The notes under the pieces were generated by a model, which ran no database searches, had not been told where the DNA came from, and saw nothing but the letters and a program-made list of their open reading frames with translations. Positions 36,791-45,430 of a stretch of DNA of 64,000 nucleotides are shown here, piece by piece. The translations under genes were made by a program, and so were the position numbers. Origin of the DNA: Kribbella rubisoli (lineage in GTDB: Bacteria; Actinomycetota; Actinomycetes; Propionibacteriales; Kribbellaceae); contig NZ_SHKR01000011.1 in assembly GCF_004217145.1 (NCBI RefSeq), positions 1,426,001 through 1,490,000 of the forward strand, in the 5' to 3' direction. How positions within the stretch are numbered: the first letter of the stretch is position 1; the number at the start of each line of letters is the position of its first letter.

Positions 36791-37705
36791 TCAGAGCAGT
36801 ACCGCGGCCGCCGCGCGCAGCCCGTCGAGCTCCGCCGCGGCCCACCCCTCGGCCCGCGACTCAGTACCGCGGAACTGCGGCTTGTCGACGAGGTGGAAGC
36901 GCAGGTTGAAGATGCTCCCGACAACCTGCAGGTACGGGATCACGGACTCGTCCTCTTCGCTGATCCCGCCGTACCCGGCCTTGAACGCATCCCAGTGTGG
37001 CGTCGGCGCGACGCCGGTGAAATCCGCCGCCAACGGGCCGACCGCCGCGAGGTCGAAATCGAGGAGCAGAAGTCCCTGCTCGGTCAACAAGACATTGTCC
37101 ATCGTGACGTCGCCGTGGCAGGTTCCTGCCTTTGAGTACTGCGCGAGGTTGTTCCGTACAGCACCCGCGAGCGTGCGGAGCAGGTTTTCCTCCGAGTTAT
37201 CCACAGCGAGAATCTGCTCGAGCGGTTCGTCGAGCCGGTGGACGACGTCGGCCGGCCGCCGGAAGTACGGCGACGTGTAGTTGCCGGCGGCATTGTGGAA
37301 TGCGGCGAGTTGCGCACCGAAGGCGGCGTACAACTCGTCGGTGAACGGTCGCTCCGGCTTGCTCCCCTCGACGTACGACGAGAGAGTGAACGCCCGGGGT
37401 CCTTCCGGTGTGTCGAGCAGCCCGACAGTGTCGCCGTCGAGCAACGGAACCACCGACGGGACGGGGACGCCGGCTGCCAGCAGATGTGCCGAAAGCCCTG
37501 TCTCCCAACGGATTTCGTCCGGGTGGCGGCCGTCGTACCGATAGAGCTTGAGGACGTACCGCGTGCCGTCGGCGGCGGTCACCTCGTAGACGTCGTTCAC
37601 CAGTGACCGGAGCAGTACGGCGCCGGTGAAATCGAGACCGTAGCGTCCGGCGAGGTGCGCGGCGAGGGCGTCGGGGTCGGGGAGGCTGCGCACGGACGGG
37701 ACCAT
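36791..37705 (-). CDS. APH-family phosphotransferase (kinase-like)
   Basis: The 304-residue protein is an aminoglycoside phosphotransferase/homoserine kinase-type enzyme. The catalytic loop CHGDVTMDNVLL and the metal-binding LLLDFDLAAVGP are visible, and the N-terminal ATP lobe has RYVLKLYRYDGR. ATG 37705 was taken because similarity begins at MVPSVRSLPDPDAL. The family phosphorylates many hydroxyl compounds, and resistance is only one possibility. It sits next to the orphan kinase gene, 63 bases apart on the same strand, without evident functional link. Confidence 0.85.
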   Translation of the reverse strand: MVPSVRSLPDPDALAAHLAGRYGLDFTGAVLLRSLVNDVYEVTAADGTRYVLKLYRYDGRHPDEIRWETGLSAHLLAAGVPVPSVVPLLDGDTVGLLDTPEGPRAFTLSSYVEGSKPERPFTDELYAAFGAQLAAFHNAAGNYTSPYFRRPADVVHRLDEPLEQILAVDNSEENLLRTLAGAVRNNLAQYSKAGTCHGDVTMDNVLLTEQGLLLLDFDLAAVGPLAADFTGVAPTPHWDAFKAGYGGISEEDESVIPYLQVVGSIFNLRFHLVDKPQFRGTESRAEGWAAAELDGLRAAAAVLL

Positions 37706-37886
37706 GGGTGCGAGGATATGAGTCGTTTGAATGAGAGCTGTCGTGGGGAGGTTCGAGACGTTTCCGGATTCGCCTCCCCTTATGGGGCCGGAAACCGGTA
37801 GCCTCGTGCAGCGCGCTATATGGGGGCCGCCGTTCCACCCACCCGACGAACTGCCGGAGAGCCCAAACCGGTCAGGAGTGCACGTC

Positions 37887-39278
37887 TTGCAGGAGAACAC
37901 CAGCAGCACCAGTACTGGCGAACTGGTCAACGTACCCCTTACCGGTGCGGACAAGGTTGCCTACGCTTTCTATGCGACCGCGGCTGCCGCGGCGCTGGTC
38001 GGCCAAGTCTGGGCCGGCGTGACCCACATCCCCTGGCCGGACAGCGGCTTCTCGCAGCTGCTCAAGATCGTCCTCGTCACGCCCGCGGTCGCGGTGCTCG
38101 AGCTCGGTGGCGTCGCCACCGCAGCGCTCGCCGACCTCCGCCGGCGTAAGGGCGAACAGGCCTATGCCTACCGCGCGATGTCGTTCTTCGCGGCGCTCGT
38201 CGCGGTCGTGTTCAACGTGGTCGGCCACTGGCGGCCGGAGGAGCGGTTCCTCGCCTTCGGCTTCGGCGGCCTGTCCGCGTTCGCGTACGTGCTCTGGCTG
38301 ATCCACAGCTCGGCCCGTCGTCGTGACGCACTGCGTCGCGCCGGGCAGATGCGCGAGACCGGTCCGGTGTACGGCGTCGTGCAATGGGCCCGCGAACCGC
38401 GAGTCACCTGGCTGGCGCGTTCGCTGGCGATCGAGCACGGCTACGGGCTGTACGAGAGCCTGCGTGCGGCCCAGCACCAGATCCGCAACCGGAGTCGTCG
38501 CGAGGCGATCGCCGGCACCGTCGCGGAGTACATCCGGTCCGAGCACCAGGACGAGCGGCTGGCGAAGATCGCCGAGACGACGTACGACCCGGACCGGCTG
38601 GCCGGGATGCTCGAGGAGCGGATCAACTACGAGGTCATCACCAACAAGCTGACCAAGGCGATCTCGCCGCCGCCCGAGCCCGAGGAGGGTCCGGCGGTGC
38701 CGGCCGCTGTCTGGGTGCTCGAGGGCGGACAGCCGCGGCGCGTGGACAACACCGGTGTGTCGCTGCGCGACGAGGATGCCTGGACCGGCGAGCTGATGGC
38801 GATCGTCGACCAGCCGCCGGAGGGCGACGAGTCGGTCGCCGAGGCGGTCGTGGTCGAGGACGCCGGCGAGCCGCAGCATGTCGTCAACGGCAACACCAAC
38901 GGCAGCACCAACGGTGCTTCGGGCAAGCTCAAGCCGTTCGCGCCGCAGCCGAAGGCCGAGCCGACGGTGGAGAAGCCCAAGCCGCCGTCGCCGTTCGCCG
39001 GTCCGGCCGACCCGCAGCCGCCGGCGCTGATCACCACGCCGAAGGTCGAGCCCGTGCTGCGCGACCCGGAGCCGGTGGTCGTGGAGGACCAGCCGGAGCC
39101 GACCGCGCTCGAGAAGAAGCGGATGCGCGCATACGCGCTGCTGTCCGACTGGCCGGCCGGCCATGAGCGTACGGCGAAGACGCTGGCCGACGCGATCGCG
39201 TCGAGCGAGCCGATGGCCGCGCGCTTCATCGAGCAGTACGAGACCGAGCACGGAGTCGTGTTCGCCTCGCAGAACTGA
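37887..39278 (+). CDS. Four-helix membrane protein with long Pro/Glu-rich tail (possibly DUF2637/SpdB-like)
   Basis: TTG 37887 is preferred because AGGAG lies 8 bases upstream; GTG 37878 is the alternative. The product has about 463 residues. Residues about 20-165 hold four hydrophobic helices ending in a basic SSARRRDALRRAG, which resembles DUF2637/SpdB-type membrane domains. A mixed helical region follows, then a Pro/Val/Glu-rich disordered stretch (about 260-420) with a short NGNTNGSTNGAS repeat. A C-terminal helical segment that looks like a small winged helix (RTAKTLADAIASSEPMAARF) ends the protein. The layout recalls actinobacterial DNA-transfer or septal proteins, but the function is unknown. 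Confidence 0.6.
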   Translation: MQENTSSTSTGELVNVPLTGADKVAYAFYATAAAAALVGQVWAGVTHIPWPDSGFSQLLKIVLVTPAVAVLELGGVATAALADLRRRKGEQAYAYRAMSFFAALVAVVFNVVGHWRPEERFLAFGFGGLSAFAYVLWLIHSSARRRDALRRAGQMRETGPVYGVVQWAREPRVTWLARSLAIEHGYGLYESLRAAQHQIRNRSRREAIAGTVAEYIRSEHQDERLAKIAETTYDPDRLAGMLEERINYEVITNKLTKAISPPPEPEEGPAVPAAVWVLEGGQPRRVDNTGVSLRDEDAWTGELMAIVDQPPEGDESVAEAVVVEDAGEPQHVVNGNTNGSTNGASGKLKPFAPQPKAEPTVEKPKPPSPFAGPADPQPPALITTPKVEPVLRDPEPVVVEDQPEPTALEKKRMRAYALLSDWPAGHERTAKTLADAIASSEPMAARFIEQYETEHGVVFASQN

Positions 39279-39289
39279 GCAGCGCTGAC

Positions 39290-39326
39290 CTGCCGGTGGA
39301 CCTCAGAGGTTGAGGTTCACCGGCAG
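39290..39326. terminator. Hairpin terminator overlapping the P450 3' end
   Basis: A 15-base stem with one wobble pair (39290-39304 with 39312-39326) and a 7-base loop lies between the stops of the membrane-protein gene and the convergent P450 gene. It runs into the last codons of the P450 gene. Confidence 0.8.
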
Positions 39327-40496
39327 TTCTGCGAGACCGCTCACCAGCACGCGACGCCACTCGAGCTCTTCGGCCGGCTTCGCGAGGCTCATCCGCGGGA
39401 ACCGGCGTACGAGCGCCAGCAGCGACTCCTGCAGCTCGATCCGCGCCAGCTGTGCGCCGAGGCAGAAGTGCGGCCCGAAGCCGAACGACAGGTGCTTGTT
39501 GTCCTGCCGATCCACCCGCAGCTCGTCCGGAGCGTCGTACGCACGCGGGTCGCGGTTCGCCGAGTTGAGCGCGGCCATCACGCCCTCGCCGGCCTTGATC
39601 TGTACGCCGTGCAGCTCGATGTCCTCGACCGCGATCCGCAGCTGACCGACCTCGCTGAATCGGTTGAAGCGCAGAAGCTCCTCGATCGCGGTCGGGACCA
39701 GCCCAGGCTCCGCGACCAGCCGGGCCCAGTTCTCCGGCCAGCGCAGCAGCGTCGCGACACAGCTCGAGATCTGGTTGGCCGACGTCTCGTGCCCGGCGAC
39801 CAGCAGGTTCACGCCGAACGCGATCAGCTCTTCCTGGCTGAGCCGGTCGCCCTCTTCGCGTGCTCGCACGAGCTCGTCGAGCAGGTCCTCGGCCGGCTGG
39901 TCGGTGTTCGCCAGCTTCTTCGTGACCAGGTCCTCGATGTACGCCGTCAGGTTGGTCATCGCGTCCTCGACCAGGTCCTTCTCGGCCATCTTCATGCTGT
40001 ACCCGAGCTCGGTCCACTCCCGGAACTGCGCACGGTCGGCGTACGGTACGCCGAGCAGCTGGCAGATCACCTGGATCGGCAACGGCAACGCGACGAGCTG
40101 CCGGATATCGGCACCGTCGCCGGCGCGGGCGACGTCCTCGGCCAGCTGTGCCGACAGCTCCGCCACCCACGGCCGGGTCCGCTCGATCTTCCGGTGCGCG
40201 AACGTTGGCACCACCAACCTTCGCAGCCGGGTGTGCTCCGGCGGGTCGGTCGTGGTCAGACTGTTCGGCATCGGCTTCGCGAGCGCGACCCGCGGTGCTC
40301 CCTGCTTCACCACCGCGGCCCGCGAGAACCGCGGATCCGCCAGCACGAGCTTCACGTCGTCGTACCGCGTCACCAGCCAGACCTCAGCGCCCGCGAGCGT
40401 CCGCACCCGAGCCACGGGCTGGTTCTCCCGCAGCTCGGCGAACGTAGGCGACGGATCGAACTGAAAAGCATCCTCGAACGGAATCTCCAGCACCAT
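39303..40496 (-). CDS. Cytochrome P450
   Basis: The 397-residue soluble P450 has the I-helix oxygen motif VAGHETSANQ, the ExxR pair in AIEELLRF, and the haem-thiolate loop FGFGPHFCLGAQLAR. Actinobacterial P450s hydroxylate secondary metabolites, terpenes or xenobiotics with electrons from ferredoxin. No ferredoxin gene is adjacent, so the partner is encoded elsewhere. ATG 40496 is the start that gives the normal N-terminus. It is convergent with the preceding membrane-protein gene. The substrate is unknown. Confidence 0.93.
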   Translation of the reverse strand: MVLEIPFEDAFQFDPSPTFAELRENQPVARVRTLAGAEVWLVTRYDDVKLVLADPRFSRAAVVKQGAPRVALAKPMPNSLTTTDPPEHTRLRRLVVPTFAHRKIERTRPWVAELSAQLAEDVARAGDGADIRQLVALPLPIQVICQLLGVPYADRAQFREWTELGYSMKMAEKDLVEDAMTNLTAYIEDLVTKKLANTDQPAEDLLDELVRAREEGDRLSQEELIAFGVNLLVAGHETSANQISSCVATLLRWPENWARLVAEPGLVPTAIEELLRFNRFSEVGQLRIAVEDIELHGVQIKAGEGVMAALNSANRDPRAYDAPDELRVDRQDNKHLSFGFGPHFCLGAQLARIELQESLLALVRRFPRMSLAKPAEELEWRRVLVSGLAELPVNLNL

Positions 40497-40531
40497 GACC
40501 CCAACCCTAAGCAAGTTAGGTAACCCTTGCT

Positions 40532-41233
40532 TCAGGCTCCCGCGCGTCGCGGACCGGTGACGACAGCCGGCACGATGAAGGCGGCGGCGATGATCAGCAG
40601 CACGACTCCGCCGATCAGGGAGCCGATCGTGATGCCCTCGACGACCGGCAGGGTCGCACCCATGCTCAGTTCGGCGTCGACGTTCGACGATCCGTCGGCG
40701 TTCATGATCACGACGGACCAGTCGCCTCCGGTGGCGTTCCAGCGCACGGAGCCGGTTCCGCCGGCGACCCAGAAGGACTGGTCGGCGGGAGCGGCGGCAG
40801 GCTTGTCGCCGGCCCGTGCCGTCGTCGAGAGCTTGAACGGATCGACGTCGAAGTCCGCAACCTCGTCGTACCCGACACCCTTCAGGTACGCCGCGACCTC
40901 CGCCGCCGGGCCGATGCCGATGAACACCGGGGTGCCGTTCTTCGAGGTGGCGTCGATCTGAACCTCACCGAGGAAGTCGTCGCTGTAGAACGCATCCGGC
41001 CCGGTCCCGCCGATGTCGAGGGAAGGCGCCAGCAGCGCGGACGTACTGGTGGTGACCCGCTCCGGTCCCACGGTGAAGGACCCGTTGTCGCGCTGCTGCT
41101 GAGCCCAGAGGCCGAAGCCGCCGATCGCGAACAGGATGAGGCTGACCATGCCGAACAAGCCGCCCACGACGACGAGCACGGTGCGCCCGCCGCCCCACGT
41201 GCGTCGGGCCGGCGGAGAAGAGATGGCGGTCAT
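40532..41233 (-). CDS. Membrane-anchored protein of unknown function, coupled to CPBP gene
   Basis: ATG 41233 overlaps the stop of the upstream CPBP gene by 4 bases (ATGA), so the two are translated together. The 233-residue product has a hydrophobic helix near residues 22-45, a long extracytoplasmic region with little sequence signature, and a second helix near residues 200-225 before a basic end. That places the middle outside the cell. I do not recognise a domain. Coupling suggests it works with, or is processed by, the CPBP protein. Confidence 0.75.
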   Translation of the reverse strand: MTAISSPPARRTWGGGRTVLVVVGGLFGMVSLILFAIGGFGLWAQQQRDNGSFTVGPERVTTSTSALLAPSLDIGGTGPDAFYSDDFLGEVQIDATSKNGTPVFIGIGPAAEVAAYLKGVGYDEVADFDVDPFKLSTTARAGDKPAAAPADQSFWVAGGTGSVRWNATGGDWSVVIMNADGSSNVDAELSMGATLPVVEGITIGSLIGGVVLLIIAAAFIVPAVVTGPRRAGA

Positions 41234-42021
41234 GAGACTGGCTCCTTCACGATGGTCGTGCTGACGGCTGCGGCTGGTGCGGGACTTGTCCAGAAGCGAC
41301 GGCTGACGATCAGCAGGACGATGGCGACCGCGCACCACACGGCGACGTACAGCCAGGTCTCGCGGGTCGCGTCCGTGCCGGCCGGCCAGAGGTCCTCGGT
41401 GTTGATGCTGCCTTCGGTGGCATGGGCGATGAGGGTGATGAGGGCACTGCCGGCGGCGTGGTTGAACAGCCACGCGTACCAGATGGTGACGGCGACGGTG
41501 GTCAGCGCTTCGAAGGGCTTGAGACCGAACGACGGCATCAAGAACAGCGGCAGATGCCAGCCGGTGATGGCAACCGCCATGATCGCGGTCGCGGCGAGCG
41601 GAGTGCGGTTCGCCTGGAGTCTCGGCTGGGCGAAGCCGCGGAAGCTCGGCTCCTCACTTAACGGGCCGCCGGTCGGGTTGACGATGTTCATCCCGACCAC
41701 GACCGCGAGTCCGTACCACGGGGTGAACTGACCGGTGTCCGGGGCCGGCGCGCCCATCGCCCGGTTCGCCGAGATCGTCACGAAGTGCACGATCAGCGGT
41801 ACGGCGATCGCGACGGCGTACCAGATCCAGCTGACGCGCCAGCGGATCAACCGGGCTCCGACGGAACGCAAACCGGCGAGGCCTTCGGTCAGGGAGACGA
41901 CCACGAGGGCAGCGACCAGGGCGCCCGGGGCGAAGAAGCTCCCGAACGGGACCCCGCCCCAGGCGAGGACGTAGGCGAGCACGAAGAAGCTGAGTACGGG
42001 GTGACTGCGGATAAAGGTCAT
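41230..42021 (-). CDS. CPBP family intramembrane metalloprotease
   Basis: The 263-residue protein has about seven or eight hydrophobic helices and the CPBP/ABI signature. Motif 1 is SEEPSFRGFAQPR (the EExxxR core), motif 2 is the histidine in GWHLPLFLM, and a further histidine-containing helix reads LITLIAHATEG. Family members cleave membrane proteins or peptides, and some give immunity to bacteriocins. ATG 42021 follows GAGGAG. The frame upstream of this start is open but lies in the leader. It is coupled to the downstream membrane protein gene. Confidence 0.88.
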   Translation of the reverse strand: MTFIRSHPVLSFFVLAYVLAWGGVPFGSFFAPGALVAALVVVSLTEGLAGLRSVGARLIRWRVSWIWYAVAIAVPLIVHFVTISANRAMGAPAPDTGQFTPWYGLAVVVGMNIVNPTGGPLSEEPSFRGFAQPRLQANRTPLAATAIMAVAITGWHLPLFLMPSFGLKPFEALTTVAVTIWYAWLFNHAAGSALITLIAHATEGSINTEDLWPAGTDATRETWLYVAVWCAVAIVLLIVSRRFWTSPAPAAAVSTTIVKEPVS

Positions 42022-42205
42022 GACGGATCTCCTCTGCTGCGGATCGGGGCTTGGTTCCTGGCTGGGCCGAGGGTCGGGCTCGGGCTGGATCACGCGGGAC
42101 TTGTGCACTGCTCCTCCAGGGACTCGGTCTACCTCCGAGACTCGCGCCCGCGGGCGCGTTCGGGAGACCGGTCGACCGGTGGAGGAGGGGTTCGGGTTTC
42201 TGGTG

Positions 42206-42850
42206 TCAGGCCCGCAGATAGAGCAGTACGGCGAGCACCCGGCGGGACTCGTTGCGGGTGGTCGGGATGCCGAGTTTGGTGAAGATGCCGGAGACGTACT
42301 TCTCCGCGGCCCGCAACGTGATCGTCAGGGCGTCGGCGATGCCCTGGTTGGAGGCGCCGGTGGCCATCAGCTCGAGTGCCTCCCGTTCGCGCGGCGTCAG
42401 GACCGCGAGCGGGTCGTCGCCGCGCCGGCGCTTCAGCAGCGTGGAGACGATCTTCGGATCGACCGCCGAGCCGCCGCCGGCCACCCGCCGTACCGCCGCG
42501 ACGAAGTCGTCGACGTCGCTGATCCGGTCCTTCAGCAGGTAGCCGACTCCTTCGGCCGACTCCGACAGCAGTTGCATCGCCAGACCCAGCTCGAGGTACT
42601 GCGAAAGCACGAGTACGCCGACCCCCGGATGCTGCTCGCGGATCCGCAACGCGGCGCGCATCCCCTCGTCGTTGTGGGTCGGCGGCAACCGGATGTCGAG
42701 GATCGCGACCTCCGGCGGGAAGCTCCGGACGTACCGCAGCAGGTCGTCGGCATTGTCGTACGCCGCGACCACGTCCAGCCCGGCGTCGCTGAGGATCCGG
42801 GTGACTCCCTCGCGCAGCAACACACTGTCCTCGGCGATCGCTACTCGCAT
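42206..42850 (-). CDS. NarL/LuxR-type response regulator
   Basis: The 214-residue protein has a receiver domain with phospho-acceptor D52 in AILDIRLPP and a C-terminal LuxR helix-turn-helix (LTPREREALELMATGASNQG to AAEKYVSGIFTKLGI). It starts inside the last codons of the histidine kinase gene, a 10-base overlap, so the two form one two-component operon. On phosphorylation it would bind target promoters. The upstream 180-base region between this gene's stop and the CPBP start is unremarkable. Confidence 0.93.
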   Translation of the reverse strand: MRVAIAEDSVLLREGVTRILSDAGLDVVAAYDNADDLLRYVRSFPPEVAILDIRLPPTHNDEGMRAALRIREQHPGVGVLVLSQYLELGLAMQLLSESAEGVGYLLKDRISDVDDFVAAVRRVAGGGSAVDPKIVSTLLKRRRGDDPLAVLTPREREALELMATGASNQGIADALTITLRAAEKYVSGIFTKLGIPTTRNESRRVLAVLLYLRA

Positions 42851-44586
42851 GGCAGCTCCGCTTCGAGCCGGGTACCGCGTCCGGCCGGACTCCAGATCCG
42901 CAGCCGGCCACCCACGGCCTCGACCCGATCGGCCAGACCGCGGAGGCCGGTGCCACGCTCGGTGTCCGCACCGCCGATGCCGTCGTCGACGACCTCCACG
43001 ACGACGGCATCCTCCGATCGCGTGACGCGTACGGAGGCCGCGGTCGCCTTCGCGTGCTTGCCGATGTTCGTGAGGCTCTCGCTGACCACGTAGTACGCCG
43101 CGACCTCGATCCGCTCGGGCAGCCGCCCGTCGACCGCGACATCCAGCTCGACCGGTACTGCGGCCTGGACGGCCAACGTTTCCAGCGCGACCGACAGGCC
43201 GTGGCCCGTGAGCACCGCTGGGTGGATGCCGCGCGCGACGTCTCGTAGCTCGTCGAGCGAGGCCGTCACCTCGTGCTTGGCCTTCAGCAGTCGTGCGGTC
43301 GTCTCGGGATCCTTCGAGGAGCTCCGTGCGATCAGTTGCAGCTCGAGTGCCAGGGCGACCAGGCGTTGCTGGGCGCCGTCGTGCAGGTTGCGTTCGAGGC
43401 GTTGCCGTTCCTTCTGGCCCGCGTCGACGACGCGGGCGCGTGAGCCTTGCAGCTCGAGCAGGCGGGCACGGAGCTCCACCTGAAGCCGGTTGTTCTCGAG
43501 GGCGATCCCGGCCGCCGCGACGACGGCGTCCAGTAACTCCCGCTCGTCCTGGAGCGATCGGTCGAACTCCAGGGCGATCACCGGCTCGTTGTCGCGACGG
43601 ATGAGGCGGGTCGCCCGGCCGTCCTCGGGACCCCGCAGGGAGACGGCGTGACCGTCCGGATCGGCCCAGGTCCCGTAGTCGGGCAGCCAGTAGGCAAGGA
43701 TCAGGGACGGATCGTGCAGAGCCCGGGCCAATGGTTCGCGCAGATCGCTGGTCGGGTGGGCGCGCAGTTCCATCAGCAGCGCGCCGACATCGGTGCGCGC
43801 CAGCCGGGAATCCAGCAGGCCGAGCAGGAACGCGACCGGGGCGAGTCCGACGGCAGCGAAGGTGACGTGCCGGACGACCTCGATCTGCGGCCAGCCGCGC
43901 AGGCCCGCGATGTACAGGATCGCGAGCATGACCAGGGCCAGACCGAACGTGTCTACCAGCAGGGTCACCGGTCGTCTCCGGCCGGCCGGTCGCCGTACCA
44001 GTAGCAGTACGACGCCCGCCAGGAGCAGAACGCTCATGGCGATCAGTTGCATCTGCTCGATCCGGGCCGCCAGCGCCGGCTGGGAGGTGATCGCGAGCAG
44101 GCTGTCCGGATTTCCGCCGAGCAGGATCTTCGCCAATTGCAGGATCACGACGTTCGTATAGGCGGCGGCGACCAGAATCCGACGCGGCCGGGTCTCCAGC
44201 TGCCCGGTCGGATAGGCGAGGAACACGTGCAGGAACATCGCGGACGGCACCATGTCGAGCAGGTGGCCGAGCGTGTGCAGCGCGGGCACCGACGACCATT
44301 GCAGCGCGGTCAGCGCCATCACGAAGGCGGTGGCGATCATCAGCGGACCGAGGCGGCTGTCCGGCCGGCGCCACCAGGCGAGGGTGCCGCTGATCAGGTA
44401 CGGGATCGTGATCCAGTTGAACAGGAACGCCTGCAGGCCGGGCCGAACCAGCTCGTCACCCGCCAGTGCGAGACCGATCGAGCCGAGGAGCGTTCCGAAG
44501 CCCAGGGCGACCGTCCCCCACAACGCCCAGGCGCCCGGCCCCCGGGCAACTGCGGGCACCGCCGCCGATCCCCCCACCACAGCCAC
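42841..44586 (-). CDS. NarL-type sensor histidine kinase (HisKA_3)
   Basis: The 581-residue membrane kinase has six to eight helices in its first 265 residues, then a GAF-like segment (about 265-365). The HisKA_3 dimerisation helix has H402 in QRLERNLHDGAQQRLV, and the C-terminal HATPase has VVSESLTNIGKHAKA and DDGIGGAD boxes. It should phosphorylate the response regulator encoded by the overlapping gene. Several GTG codons cluster at the start, and 44586 is the most upstream with AAGG 9 bases before it. The signal is unknown. Confidence 0.92.
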   Translation of the reverse strand: MAVVGGSAAVPAVARGPGAWALWGTVALGFGTLLGSIGLALAGDELVRPGLQAFLFNWITIPYLISGTLAWWRRPDSRLGPLMIATAFVMALTALQWSSVPALHTLGHLLDMVPSAMFLHVFLAYPTGQLETRPRRILVAAAYTNVVILQLAKILLGGNPDSLLAITSQPALAARIEQMQLIAMSVLLLAGVVLLLVRRPAGRRRPVTLLVDTFGLALVMLAILYIAGLRGWPQIEVVRHVTFAAVGLAPVAFLLGLLDSRLARTDVGALLMELRAHPTSDLREPLARALHDPSLILAYWLPDYGTWADPDGHAVSLRGPEDGRATRLIRRDNEPVIALEFDRSLQDERELLDAVVAAAGIALENNRLQVELRARLLELQGSRARVVDAGQKERQRLERNLHDGAQQRLVALALELQLIARSSSKDPETTARLLKAKHEVTASLDELRDVARGIHPAVLTGHGLSVALETLAVQAAVPVELDVAVDGRLPERIEVAAYYVVSESLTNIGKHAKATAASVRVTRSEDAVVVEVVDDGIGGADTERGTGLRGLADRVEAVGGRLRIWSPAGRGTRLEAELPCE

Positions 44587-44726
44587 CGCCTCACGCCTTG
44601 GAAACGGTCGTCGAGTTGGCGATCGCCGAGTCGGTCCCCCTAGTCAGCGTGCCCCCGCAGGCGGCACCAGGCAATGCCGAACCACCGGCCCGGCGCCGTA
44701 CACAACCGCTTAGGCAGCGCTAGCGC

Positions 44727-44814
44727 GGATCCCCAGGACATCACAATCGCGTCTTCCCAGCCTCGCCCCGAGGGCGCTGACGCCGAGGGACCGATTGTGA
44801 TGGCCTGGGGATCC
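44727..44814. repeat. Long 23-base inverted repeat with 42-base core
   Basis: The arms 44727-44749 and 44792-44814 are inverted copies of 23 bases with one mismatch, and both outer ends are GGATCC. A 10-base palindrome GCGCTAGCGC (44717-44726) abuts the left arm. The element lies between the kinase start (44586) and the end of the decayed PmoA gene. It may be a small non-autonomous element, an operon terminator or an operator. No flanking target duplication is evident. Confidence 0.65.
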
Positions 44815-44819
44815 GGTGC

Positions 44820-45430
44820 TCAGCTCGTCCGGCCCTTGCCTTGCGGGGCGAGGATCGTGCCGTTGGTGAAGGCACGTCGTCCGCGCCAGAACAACCCGCC
44901 GTACCCGGCGTTCGGCCAGCCGGCCGTGGTCGGGCTGCCGATCTGGATGTTCGCGCCGGACACGTTGGTCATCGCGGTCTCGTACACCAGCATCCAGCCA
45001 TCGTCGGCGAGCCGCGTGGTGATCGTGCGCGTCTCGTCGACGACATGCTTGCCGCCCTCGGTATGCCAGGACAGATGGTGCGCGAACCGGACCTCGTCGT
45101 CGGACACGTCCAGCGCGTCGACCCGGTCGTGGTCCTGCGACCCGTTGTTGCCGAGCGGCTTGTACCCGTTCTCCTTCGTATACGTCGGTCCGCCCCAGAA
45201 GTTGTCGTGCCCGAAGTGCGGCAACGACCACGACTCCCCTTGTGCCACAGGTGATCCCACGGCCGGTACACGCTGACCAGGTCGCCGGTCAGCGTCCGTA
45301 TCGGGTGGATGTACGGTCGCGGCGACTCGTACTGCGGATCGTCCGCGTTTTAGACATACGTGAACAGCTCGCCGCCGCCTGCCGTCACCTGGATCGATTC
45401 GTTGACAGCGTGATTGCAGCCGAGAATCAT
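44820..45430 (-). pseudogene. Decayed PmoA-family (DUF6807) gene
   Basis: From ATG 45430 a PmoA-like frame reads 26 codons and hits TAA at 45352-45350. The same frame then continues with NADDPQYESPRPYIHPIRTL and VYRPWDHLWHKG. Similarity jumps to another frame near 45240 (ESWSLPHFGHDNFWGGPTYT) and runs to a stop at 44820, where a further jump would restore GPDEL. The family's last 100 or so residues are missing, and the inverted repeat begins there. PmoA-family proteins commonly accompany Gfo/Idh oxidoreductases and sugar transporters, as here. The ATG overlaps the upstream stop (TGATG), so it was once translationally coupled. Function is probably lost. Confidence 0.75.

Noticed and set aside
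36791..37705. Antibiotic resistance gene call for the phosphotransferase
   Set aside because: The motifs fit the broad APH/choline kinase-like family. Nothing in sequence or context points to an aminoglycoside substrate.
42206..44374. A 722-codon minus-strand frame spanning kinase and regulator
   Set aside because: Only its last 214 codons encode a real protein (the response regulator). The upstream part is an off-frame reading of the kinase gene with Arg/Pro-rich noise, so it is not a fused two-component protein.
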